A program made the position numbers and the translations under genes. From the NCBI RefSeq assembly GCF_000381365.1, contig NZ_KB905467.1, forward strand, positions 737,604 through 801,603: a DNA stretch of 64,000 nucleotides, written 5' to 3'. The notes under the pieces were generated by a model that was given only the letters and a program-made list of their open reading frames with translations, ran no database searches and was not told the origin of the DNA. The DNA comes from Bacteroides salyersiae WAL 10018 = DSM 18765 = JCM 12988. Its GTDB lineage: Bacteria > Bacteroidota > Bacteroidia > Bacteroidales > Bacteroidaceae. Positions 53,556 through 60,388 of this stretch are shown in pieces; within the stretch, counting starts at the first letter, position 1; each line of letters opens with the position of its first letter.

Positions 53556-53636
53556 TTCAGACATAAGAACATAAGAACAGATAAATTGCCCATAAAGGCC
53601 ATGCAGAAAATAGGTTCTTTTGTTCTTCTGTCTGAA
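53556..53636 (-). promoter_or_regulatory. leader hairpin of the capsule operon, likely UpxY target
   Basis: TTCAGACATAAGAACATAAG (53556 onward, arm to 53578) pairs with 53614-53636 at 21 of 23 positions around a 35-nt loop, between the promoter and the upxY start. Bacteroides capsule leaders terminate transcription unless UpxY is present, so this is a good candidate for the termination or antitermination structure. Confidence 0.6.
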
Positions 53637-53757
53637 ATAGATTCAAAACTGCAAAATAGGGGTAAAATACCGATTTTCGGTTCGCTTGGGTGCGCTACGC
53701 TGTTACCTGTCACATACTTGTGTGGGGTAATCTTTTTAGGACGAACCAATTTTGATG

Positions 53758-53787
53758 CAAAGATAGATATTATTTTACTATAACAAA
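53758..53787 (-). promoter_or_regulatory. promoter of the capsule operon
   Basis: On the minus strand: TTTG (53787-53784), 18-bp gap, TATCTTTG (53765-53758). Predicted transcript start near 53751 gives a ~215-nt leader before upxY. I found no long inverted repeat around it, so no sign of an invertible promoter. Confidence 0.75.
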
Positions 53788-53812
53788 TAATTTGTAGATA
53801 AAAATAAAATAA

Positions 53813-53846
53813 TTTTGGAGATTAATTAGTTTTGATATTATTTTTG
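53813..53846 (+). promoter_or_regulatory. divergent promoter for the small gene at 53883
   Basis: TTTTG (53813-53817), 21-bp gap, TATTTTTG (53839-53846), 37 bp before an ATG at 53883. It faces away from the capsule promoter 26 bp to its left. Confidence 0.6.
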
Positions 53847-53882
53847 TAACTTGTTTTATTAACTATTATTAAATGATTTATT

Positions 53883-54079
53883 ATGAATGAAAAAAACTAA
53901 CAAGAATTGAACTCGCAAACTTTTTGAAAAAAACAGAAGAGAAGTATGGAGAATTTAAAAAGGCAGAGGTGGTATGCTCCGAAGAGTCGCGAAGGCGCCT
54001 TGCCCGGATTGGAAAGGCGATGTTACATCATTCGGAGGAAATACAGAGAAGGAGGAAAAAGGGGAGAGGGGAGGGGTGA
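53883..54079 (+). pseudogene. small basic protein gene, frameshifted in an A7 run
   Basis: A frame open from 53891 to the TGA at 54077-54079 encodes a helix-rich, charged peptide: LTRIELANFLKKTEEKYGEF then KKAEVVCSEESRRRLARIGK, and a Lys/Arg-rich end. Codon use looks real, and a good promoter lies just upstream. But no ATG is in frame. The ATG at 53883 (MNEK...) would join it if the run of seven A at 53890-53896 had eight, giving 65 residues. So this is a frameshift, a slippage site, an assembly error, or a gene with an unusual start (an ATT at 53906). I do not recognise the family. Confidence 0.5.
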
Positions 54080-54196
54080 GATGGGAGAGAGGAGATGGGG
54101 GATGAAATATTTTTTTTCTTGATTTATGTAGGGTTTTGTAGAACTAAATCTTTTCTTGTTAATGTGTTATGAGGCGATAAACCTACAGATTTAACG

Positions 54197-54257
54197 TTTG
54201 GATTGTATTTGTTTTTGTTCTCACCTTTGTGTCGTTGGCAGGGCACAAAGCCCTGCC
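54197..54257 (+). promoter_or_regulatory. promoter and 5' hairpin before the VirE-like gene
   Basis: TTTG (54197-54200), 21-bp gap, CACCTTTG (54222-54229) is a fair promoter. Right after the predicted transcript start, GGCAGGGC (54237-54244) pairs perfectly with GCCCTGCC (54250-54257) around a five-base loop. A stable 5' hairpin can protect mRNA or regulate its translation. The rest of 54080-54196 is purine-rich then AT-rich, with nothing else evident. Confidence 0.45.
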
Positions 54258-54278
54258 TGTTAATTTTAGAATCAAGAT

Positions 54279-56645
54279 ATGATGAGAAAAAGTCCTATGA
54301 AAGTTTCTTTTTTTATCCATAGATGGAAGAAGGAGTCGGAAGTGATTTCCCTGGAAGAGTTTGTGAATGATATTCGTGGTCCTCGTTGGAAAGTGGCTAC
54401 GGAAGCCTATCGAGGTTATCTGCAGCGGGGGATGCAGAAGGAGGCGGCCGATATAAAGGAAAAGATGAACGGTATTGTGGCTGCCGGTACTTGCCGGGGC
54501 GGGCATGCGGCGGCGCAGGTGGTGAGCCTGAGTGGTTGGATGATGTTTGATTTTGACCATTCGGGTACGTATACCGGTCGGCTTTTGGAGCTGCTTTGTG
54601 CTCTTCCGTATGTGGGGGTGGCGTTTATAAGTATCTCCGGAGAGGGAGTCAAGGCGTTGGTACGTATAGAGGTGGATACGCTTGAAGAGTATAAAACGGC
54701 TTATAAGGTAGTGGGTGATGAGCTTTGTCGCCGTGTGGGTTTTACCAACGACGGTGCATGTTCCGATTTGGGGCGCATCTGTTCGGCTGTGTATGATCCG
54801 GAGGTGTATTATTGTCCCGATGCCGAACCCTTTGCATGGCGTGATCTGGCTCCGCAGTTTGTTCCGGTATCTGGTCCTGTACCGGTGTTGCCTGCTGTGC
54901 AGGCAGATGGGTTTATTCGGACATTTCTCAATGAGTTTGCTGCACGTAATCCGTTTGTGCGGGGCACTCGCCATGACTTTATGCTGAAGTTAGGGAGGGT
55001 GGCCCGATATAAAGGATTTTCGCAGAGGGAGCTGGCGGATCTTATCGGGCTGGCCACTTCTGAATTTACCGAATCCGATTATCTTCCAGAAGAATATCTG
55101 AAAGATATTATGACTGGATATCAGTATGTTAATACCGGATTTCCTCTCGAAAATCCGGTATCGAGGGTTCACAAGGGTCAACGTTCACCTTTGGCCCCTT
55201 CCGGGGGTGTTGCGGACGATGGGGATGAGGCGGCGTTGTTTGAAAAAAATAACGAGTTGCGCGACTCCATGCCTGTTTTTCCGGCGGTGGTGTATGCGGC
55301 ACTGCCCGGTTTGTTGAAACGAGGGGTGGCGGTGGCTCGTGGCGATCGCGAAAAGGATATGCTCTTGATGGGGATGATGGCCAACCTGAGCGTGTGTCTG
55401 ACGGGGGTACGCTTCCGTTATGCCGGAATGGAATATTCTCCCCATCTTTATTTTGCCGGAGTGGCTCCTGCCGGTACGGGAAAGGGGGTAGTAGCACTTG
55501 CCGCTTTGCTTTCACAACCCTTGCACGATCAGTATGCCCGGAAAGCGGCCGATGAACGCAAGGCGTATGATACGAAGAAATTGGCTTGGGAGGAGGAGCT
55601 GAAAGAGGCCTTTCGTGCGAAGCGCCCTGCCGACCGGTCGTTGCAGCCCGAAGAACCGCACGGGATTGTGCTGATGTTGCCTGCCAATACTTCGAAGTCA
55701 CGGACGTATGCCCATCTGAGGGATAACGGGCAGTTGGGGGCTATTATCAACGCCAGTGAGATCAATACAATGGTGTCGGCCTTATCGCAGGACTACGGCC
55801 GGCAGGACGATGTGTATTGTGCGGCGGCCCATCACGAGGATATTTCTTCCTCTTTTAAGGTGGACGGGTTGCCCATATTTGTGCGCGAACCTCGGTTAGG
55901 AATGTGCCTTACGGGTACGCCCGATCAGTTTGTGGCATTGGTTCGGACACTGGAGAACGGGCTTTACAGCCGTCTCGGCATACTTACCGCTCCGGCGAAG
56001 TGGGTGTGGCATTCGGCAGCCCCAAAAGAAGGGCAGATAGAGAACCGGGCTTATTTCCGTGAGTTGGGTGGAGAGGTGCTGGGGATGCACGAGATGTTGT
56101 TAGAGTCGCCTACGGAGGTAGTATTTACGGCTGCTCAGTGGGAGGAGCACAGTCGTCGGTTCGAATCCTGTCTTGACGGGGTGGTGATAGAGGGATGTGA
56201 TTCTCCGGGTGCGATTGTGGTACGTCACGGTTTGTATGCCATGCGTCTGGCGGCGGTGCTTACTGCGCTCCGCAAGGTTGAAAGCCGTTGGTATGTAAAG
56301 GAGTATATCTGTGCGGATGAGGATTTTCATACGGCCATGGCTATGACGGAAGTACTGCTCGAACATAGTTTGCTGCTTAGTTCGTCACTACCGGGACTGG
56401 CGTTAAAGGCCCGTCCTTTGCAGCAGTTTCATAGGGCGCTCGCTGTTTTGCGGCGTCTGAAGCACCGTTTTTCTTACACGGACTTTGTCTCGTCGGCTAT
56501 GGAAGACGGGGCGTCCGAGTCAACGGCAAAAAGACTGTTGAGACGTGTGCTTCAATCGCATTTTGTTGTAAATAAGGAAGATGGCTATGTGAAGAATCGG
56601 AAGTACTACGACAAGGAGGGGTCAAAGGAGAACCCTGAACCTTAG
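54279..56645 (+). CDS. VirE-like / DUF3987 protein (BT4734-type N-terminus)
   Basis: A 788-aa protein. The first ~190 residues (KVSFFIHRW, GLSGWMMFDFDHSG-like VVSLSGWMMFDFDHSGTYTG, ISISGEGVKALVRIE) match the BT4734/BF3469-type VirE N-terminal domain, which resembles primases. Residues about 330-720 are DUF3987-like, with a P-loop GVAPAGTGKGVVALAALL (about 394) and LTGTPDQFV (about 546). Such proteins sit beside Bacteroides capsule loci and in mobile elements; a role in DNA replication is inferred, not shown. GC content is higher than in the capsule operon. The start could be either of two ATGs at 54279 and 54282, or the one at 54297. Confidence 0.85.
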   Translation: MMRKSPMKVSFFIHRWKKESEVISLEEFVNDIRGPRWKVATEAYRGYLQRGMQKEAADIKEKMNGIVAAGTCRGGHAAAQVVSLSGWMMFDFDHSGTYTGRLLELLCALPYVGVAFISISGEGVKALVRIEVDTLEEYKTAYKVVGDELCRRVGFTNDGACSDLGRICSAVYDPEVYYCPDAEPFAWRDLAPQFVPVSGPVPVLPAVQADGFIRTFLNEFAARNPFVRGTRHDFMLKLGRVARYKGFSQRELADLIGLATSEFTESDYLPEEYLKDIMTGYQYVNTGFPLENPVSRVHKGQRSPLAPSGGVADDGDEAALFEKNNELRDSMPVFPAVVYAALPGLLKRGVAVARGDREKDMLLMGMMANLSVCLTGVRFRYAGMEYSPHLYFAGVAPAGTGKGVVALAALLSQPLHDQYARKAADERKAYDTKKLAWEEELKEAFRAKRPADRSLQPEEPHGIVLMLPANTSKSRTYAHLRDNGQLGAIINASEINTMVSALSQDYGRQDDVYCAAAHHEDISSSFKVDGLPIFVREPRLGMCLTGTPDQFVALVRTLENGLYSRLGILTAPAKWVWHSAAPKEGQIENRAYFRELGGEVLGMHEMLLESPTEVVFTAAQWEEHSRRFESCLDGVVIEGCDSPGAIVVRHGLYAMRLAAVLTALRKVESRWYVKEYICADEDFHTAMAMTEVLLEHSLLLSSSLPGLALKARPLQQFHRALAVLRRLKHRFSYTDFVSSAMEDGASESTAKRLLRRVLQSHFVVNKEDGYVKNRKYYDKEGSKENPEP

Positions 56646-56688
56646 TGAACCCTATAGGTTGAAGAAAGCTTTACAACTTTGTGTAAAA

Positions 56689-56783
56689 CATGTTACATCT
56701 TTTTTCAAGGGATGTAGCATGTTTGTTTTAAAGACGCTACATCTTTTCCGGAAACTCTTCCATCTTTTCGGAAAAGATGTAGC
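56689..56783. terminator. two hairpins between converging genes
   Basis: First hairpin: CATGTTACATC (56689-56699) with GATGTAGCATG (56711-56721), one mismatch. Second: a 15-bp perfect stem GCTACATCTTTTCCG (56736-56750) / 56769-56783. Inside the second right arm, CATCTTTT-CGG-AAAAGATG (56761-56779) is a competing perfect hairpin. The GATGTAGC word recurs three times. It lies between the VirE-like gene and DUF4248. Confidence 0.6.
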
Positions 56784-56813
56784 ATGAAAAAACGGCCGGT
56801 AGCGTGGCGGGAG

Positions 56814-57062
56814 TTAAGGGTCGCCCAGATGCTTGCGGATGATTTCCACCTCACGTTTCAAGAAGCTGTGCCGGTGCTTGTCGTAGCCGTATTGTTGCAG
56901 TTCGGTCCGGAGTGGGGCGCATTTTCGCATCCATCGGTAAAGGCTTTGCAGGGCTGTGGCGGGTTCCCGTCCCGGGCAATAAAGAAGCGCCAGCTCTATC
57001 TTGGTATACGAACGGACGACGAACGGTTTTTCTTCGGAATTTTGCTTTTCTTTTTCTGTCAT
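56814..57062 (-). CDS. DUF4248 family protein
   Basis: An 82-aa basic protein of Bacteroides. The family core is FVVRSYTKIELALLYCPG then ALQSLYRWMRKC, a short helix-turn-helix-like region that suggests DNA binding. It is found beside HU-like and VirE-like genes near capsule loci, as here. A -7-like TACCTTTA on the minus strand at 57100-57093 is 31 bp before the ATG. Function unknown. Confidence 0.8.
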   Translation of the reverse strand: MTEKEKQNSEEKPFVVRSYTKIELALLYCPGREPATALQSLYRWMRKCAPLRTELQQYGYDKHRHSFLKREVEIIRKHLGDP

Positions 57063-57173
57063 TTGTTTGATTGTCTGTTGGTTGACTACCTGTAAAGGTA
57101 GCGAAAAAACAAGAATAAAGCAAGCGGATATTCAAAATATTTTCCTCCTTCCATCTTCCATCTCCCATTCTTT

Positions 57174-58895
57174 TTATACCTCCCAACATTTCCATCCCCG
57201 GTTGGCGCAGATGTAAACCACATAAGTACGTACTTTGTAGTTGGGGAAATGCCGCAGCGTATCCTCGGCATAACGATGCACCTGCTCCACATGTTCAGGC
57301 AGGGGCGCATCCGGTCCTAACATTTTTTCCGCCTCTTTTGCCTTGTAATATTTGAACTCTACCAAACGGTCGTCCGTGTAGTAATCCGTGCCCGGTATGC
57401 CGGTCATTTCGAAGTCGGCGCGTCCTTCCGAATTGTTCTGTTCGATGGCAAAGGTATAGCAACTGCTCAGATAGCGGGATACCAACTCGAAGAAAGAGCA
57501 ACGGATGAAATTTTCATTAATCTTGTCGAACACCTGTGCAGGGAACTGGCCGAGGTATTGCTCGAAATAATTCTGGACAAGCGATTCAAAATCACGCTCT
57601 TGAGTGAACCGTTCGTAGACGGGGGCATAGCGCATGGCACCACCGTCTATACGGTTCAATACGTTGTAATAGTCCATGTAGATACTGCGCATGGTCAGGT
57701 TAGGCAACATCATGCGATAATCATTGAAAAGTGTCGTCATGCCTAAATAGAAAAGGTTGACGGGGTAGAAATTCTTGTCGAAGAACTTCTGCTTGTTGAA
57801 TTTGCTGGAGAGGTCGGCCACGTTGTAGTATAATCCGTTGTCTATCACTAATGCATCCAGCATGGCTTTCGAGTTTTCCAGCGAGAGGGTGAGCCGTCGT
57901 AGCCAGCCGATGTCGGTGCGCAGGTTCTCGTCTATCATCTCTTCGGGAACTTCACCTTTATTGACTGCAAATTTCTTCAGGAAATACGTCAATATCGTTG
58001 CATTGAACAGCTTTTCCCCCTTGGGGCTGAAACGGTAACCGTCGTAGTTGTTGACGATGAGCTGCCATATTTCGTCGTAGCGTTCCTGGCTTCCGGTATA
58101 CTTGTCGAGCACGTAGCGCAGATAAGCATCCGCTTCGGCATGGGTAAAGCCCAACATATTGATAAAATCGGATTCTAAAGTCAATATCTCGGCAATGTTA
58201 TATCCACTGGTCAGGTCGTCCATCGTCACGGGCAGCACACCGGTGCAGAAACAGGTGCGGATACTGCCCTCGCCGATACCTTTTTTGATTACCTTGAAGA
58301 AGGTGCGCAGGAAGCTGTCGGCAGTGGTTACTTTCTCGTAGAGCGGATCATTGTAAGAGGTCAGCAACTGGTTGGTGAAGTTGTCGTATTCGTCTATCAG
58401 AATGTAAACCGGAGGGAGGTCATGGGCGCGGGCATATGCCAAGACTTCCTCGAGCATCTGTGTGGCATTTTCGCGAGTGGAAAACTGAAAGTCTCCGAAG
58501 AGGTCACGGTTGTGTGTCACCATGATTTCCACGGGGCCGCGGTTCAGAATATTAAAATTCTGTTCCAACCCCTCCATATTATCCGCCATCACCATTGCCG
58601 AGAAGTCATAGCGAATGATCATATAGCGGTTGTGTTCCGGTGTAGGATGGCTTCCGATGTATGTTCCTCCAAAGAGATCCTCAAACCGGTGGGCCAACGT
58701 GCGGTCATAATAATGCGCCAAGGTGGATACCAGCAGGCTCTTCCCGAAACGGCGGGGACGCAGGAACACAGGGGCATTATAGGCCTCGAGACGTGGAATG
58801 TAATCCGTCTTATCCACATAATAAAAGCCACGGTCGCGCAAATCGGCATAATTGGCCACGGCATAGGGAATCGTTATACTTGCTTGAATTTTCAT
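57174..58895 (-). CDS. AAA-ATPase-like protein with PD-(D/E)XK nuclease-like domain
   Basis: A 573-aa relative of the protein at 31565. YYVDKTDYIPRLE then LRPRRFGKSLLVSTLAHYY (about 42) is Walker A, VYILIDEYDNFTNQLL (about 165) is Walker B, and the C-terminal nuclease-fold core is SEGRADFEM then RLVEFKYYK (about 490-515). It is longer than its relative by an extra stretch before the nuclease part. It interrupts the VirE/DUF4248/HU cassette and is on the minus strand, so it may have been inserted. Confidence 0.85.
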   Translation of the reverse strand: MKIQASITIPYAVANYADLRDRGFYYVDKTDYIPRLEAYNAPVFLRPRRFGKSLLVSTLAHYYDRTLAHRFEDLFGGTYIGSHPTPEHNRYMIIRYDFSAMVMADNMEGLEQNFNILNRGPVEIMVTHNRDLFGDFQFSTRENATQMLEEVLAYARAHDLPPVYILIDEYDNFTNQLLTSYNDPLYEKVTTADSFLRTFFKVIKKGIGEGSIRTCFCTGVLPVTMDDLTSGYNIAEILTLESDFINMLGFTHAEADAYLRYVLDKYTGSQERYDEIWQLIVNNYDGYRFSPKGEKLFNATILTYFLKKFAVNKGEVPEEMIDENLRTDIGWLRRLTLSLENSKAMLDALVIDNGLYYNVADLSSKFNKQKFFDKNFYPVNLFYLGMTTLFNDYRMMLPNLTMRSIYMDYYNVLNRIDGGAMRYAPVYERFTQERDFESLVQNYFEQYLGQFPAQVFDKINENFIRCSFFELVSRYLSSCYTFAIEQNNSEGRADFEMTGIPGTDYYTDDRLVEFKYYKAKEAEKMLGPDAPLPEHVEQVHRYAEDTLRHFPNYKVRTYVVYICANRGWKCWEV

Positions 58896-59095
58896 ATCCT
58901 ATCACTCTTTGTTATGCTAACAGTTACAAAGTTACAAAAGTTTTTCGTTTCGGAGTTATGAATTTGCAGAATAATACGGGGGCTCTTCACGGGTTTCTCC
59001 TGTGGAACGATTCGGCAAGAAGCTTTTAATCGACATTGCTCTACCGGTCTCTACCGATGCCGACATTTCCCGACAATGCCGGGTGGCGGGTGTGG

Positions 59096-59103
59096 TATCT
59101 TTG
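59096..59103 (+). promoter_or_regulatory. -7 box of the HU-like gene
   Basis: TATCTTTG, a full match to TAnnTTTG, 52 bp before the ATG at 59156. No -33 box of normal spacing is clear. The rest of the spacer 58896-59095 shows nothing else I can support. Confidence 0.55.
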
Positions 59104-59155
59104 TAGGGTAATCAGATTACAATTAATGTTTAACACTAAAAAAAGAAAAAGTAGT

Positions 59156-59614
59156 ATGAGTAAAAGTGTGACGTATTCGGTAGTGCCGCGTAAGAACCTT
59201 TTGAAGAAGGATGAACCGGCGAAGTATTATGCCCAGGCTCAGGCCAGTGGCGATGTAGAGGTGAAAGAGATGGCAAAGCGCATCGAGAAGGCATGCACAG
59301 TGACACGTGCCGATGTGATGGCGGTATTGATCGCATTGGAAGATACCATTGTAGAGGGGCTCGAGAGAGGGGAGATCGTTCGTTTGGGAGAGATCGGCTC
59401 ATTTCAGATCGGGCTGCGTGGCAAAGGTGCCGTGTCGGAAGAGGAGTATAGCGTATCGCTCATCCGGAAAGCGAAAGTGAATTTTCGTCCCGGAGTGGCT
59501 TTGACCGAAGTCTTGTCCGGGCTGAGTTTTGCCAAAGTGGGCAAATTGCCGTTGAAAAAGAAAGAAGAAGGCGGCAGCGGTGGCGATGGGGAAGGAGAGG
59601 ATCCGGCAGCATAA
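59156..59614 (+). CDS. HU-like DNA-binding protein
   Basis: A 152-aa protein of the HU/IHF-related family of Bacteroides (viral histone-like type). KSVTYSVVPRKNLLKKDEPA leads into an HU fold: ADVMAVLIALEDTIVEGLER (about 60), VRLGEIGSFQIGLRGKG (about 82) and VNFRPGVALTEVL (about 113). The tail KKKEEGGSGGDGEGEDPAA is charged and flexible. The ATG at 59156 is chosen; upstream residues in the same frame are not HU-like. It heads the HU - small protein - amidase run on the plus strand. Confidence 0.88.
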   Translation: MSKSVTYSVVPRKNLLKKDEPAKYYAQAQASGDVEVKEMAKRIEKACTVTRADVMAVLIALEDTIVEGLERGEIVRLGEIGSFQIGLRGKGAVSEEEYSVSLIRKAKVNFRPGVALTEVLSGLSFAKVGKLPLKKKEEGGSGGDGEGEDPAA

Positions 59615-59751
59615 ATAATTATTCAATGTGCCAATATGTCAATGTACCAATAAAGGAATGCGACTGATGTGCTGATAAGGGGATATTCTGTTGTATGGTG
59701 CTACCGGTTGGCATGTCGCTTAATCGGTAAATTATTAAAAATAAAAAGAGT

Positions 59752-59850
59752 ATGAAAAAGTGGAAAAAGATTTTAGAGTGGGTGATTGCGGTGTTGGTGT
59801 TTCTGCGGGGCGGAACCGGTGGGAAAGGGGAAAACGATGAGAGAGATTGA
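59752..59850 (+). CDS. 32-residue membrane peptide, smalltalk-like
   Basis: A very short gene: MKKWKKILEWVIAVLVFLRG is a basic start followed by one hydrophobic helix (about 8-18), then a polar tail. It resembles the Bacteroides 'smalltalk' small proteins, which are usually found next to an N-acetylmuramoyl-L-alanine amidase gene. Here its end overlaps the amidase start by 14 bp. The pairing of a membrane peptide with a peptidoglycan amidase resembles a holin-like/lysin arrangement, but no function is known. Confidence 0.65.
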   Translation: MKKWKKILEWVIAVLVFLRGGTGGKGENDERD

Positions 59851-60301
59851 TCTTATCGTGGTACATTGTTCCGCTACGCGGGAAGACCGTGACTTTACGG
59901 AGCATGATCTGGAAGTGTGCCATCGTCGCAGGGGATTCAATGGTGCCGGTTATCATTTCTATATCCGTAAGAATGGGGATATAAAAACTACCCGTTCGCT
60001 GGAGAAGATCGGGGCGCATGTAAAGGGATTCAATCAGAAAAGTATCGGCGTCTGTTATGAAGGTGGGCTGGATTGCCGTGGGCGGTCTAAGAATACGATG
60101 ACGGTATGGCAGAGACATTCTCTGTATGTGCTGATACGGACGTTGCTGAAAGATTATCCCGGAAGCAGGGTGTGCGGACACCGGGACTTGTCTCCCGACT
60201 TGAATGGAAACGGTGAAATCGAACCTGAAGAATGGATTAAAGAGTGTCCCTGTTTTGATGTGATTGAATTTATGAATAATTACAAATTTGACGAAATTTA
60301 A
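59837..60301 (+). CDS. N-acetylmuramoyl-L-alanine amidase
   Basis: A 154-aa amidase_2-type (zinc) enzyme that cuts the MurNAc-L-Ala bond of peptidoglycan. DLIVVHCSATREDRD carries the first ligand His, GAGYHFYIRKNGDI and HVKGFNQKSIGVCYEG are typical core strands, and VCGHRDLSPDLNGNGEIEPE gives the later His and Asp residues. No signal peptide is visible, so export would need another route, perhaps linked to the small membrane peptide overlapping its start. The ATG at 59837 is chosen over one at 59786 in the same frame. Confidence 0.92.
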   Translation: MREIDLIVVHCSATREDRDFTEHDLEVCHRRRGFNGAGYHFYIRKNGDIKTTRSLEKIGAHVKGFNQKSIGVCYEGGLDCRGRSKNTMTVWQRHSLYVLIRTLLKDYPGSRVCGHRDLSPDLNGNGEIEPEEWIKECPCFDVIEFMNNYKFDEI

Positions 60302-60308
60302 AAATATG

Positions 60309-60346
60309 ACTCTTTAAAGTGTTAAATATTTAACACTTTAAAGAGT
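60309..60346. terminator. perfect 38-bp palindrome, bidirectional terminator
   Basis: ACTCTTTAAAGTGTTAAAT at 60309-60327 is followed directly by its exact reverse complement to 60346, then TCTTTATTTG. It separates the converging amidase and wzc genes. Confidence 0.75.
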
Positions 60347-60388
60347 TCTTTATTTGTTGTATATATGTAATTATTTATAAATTCTTAA

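Noticed and set aside
53586..53783. 65-residue plus-strand frame across the capsule leader
   Set aside because: It runs antisense to the leader and promoter region, has no promoter of its own and no recognisable protein features.
53640..53860. Invertible capsule promoter
   Set aside because: The only inverted repeats near the promoter (GGTTCG near 53680 and CGAACC near 53742) both lie on one side of it, and no recombinase gene is present in the window.
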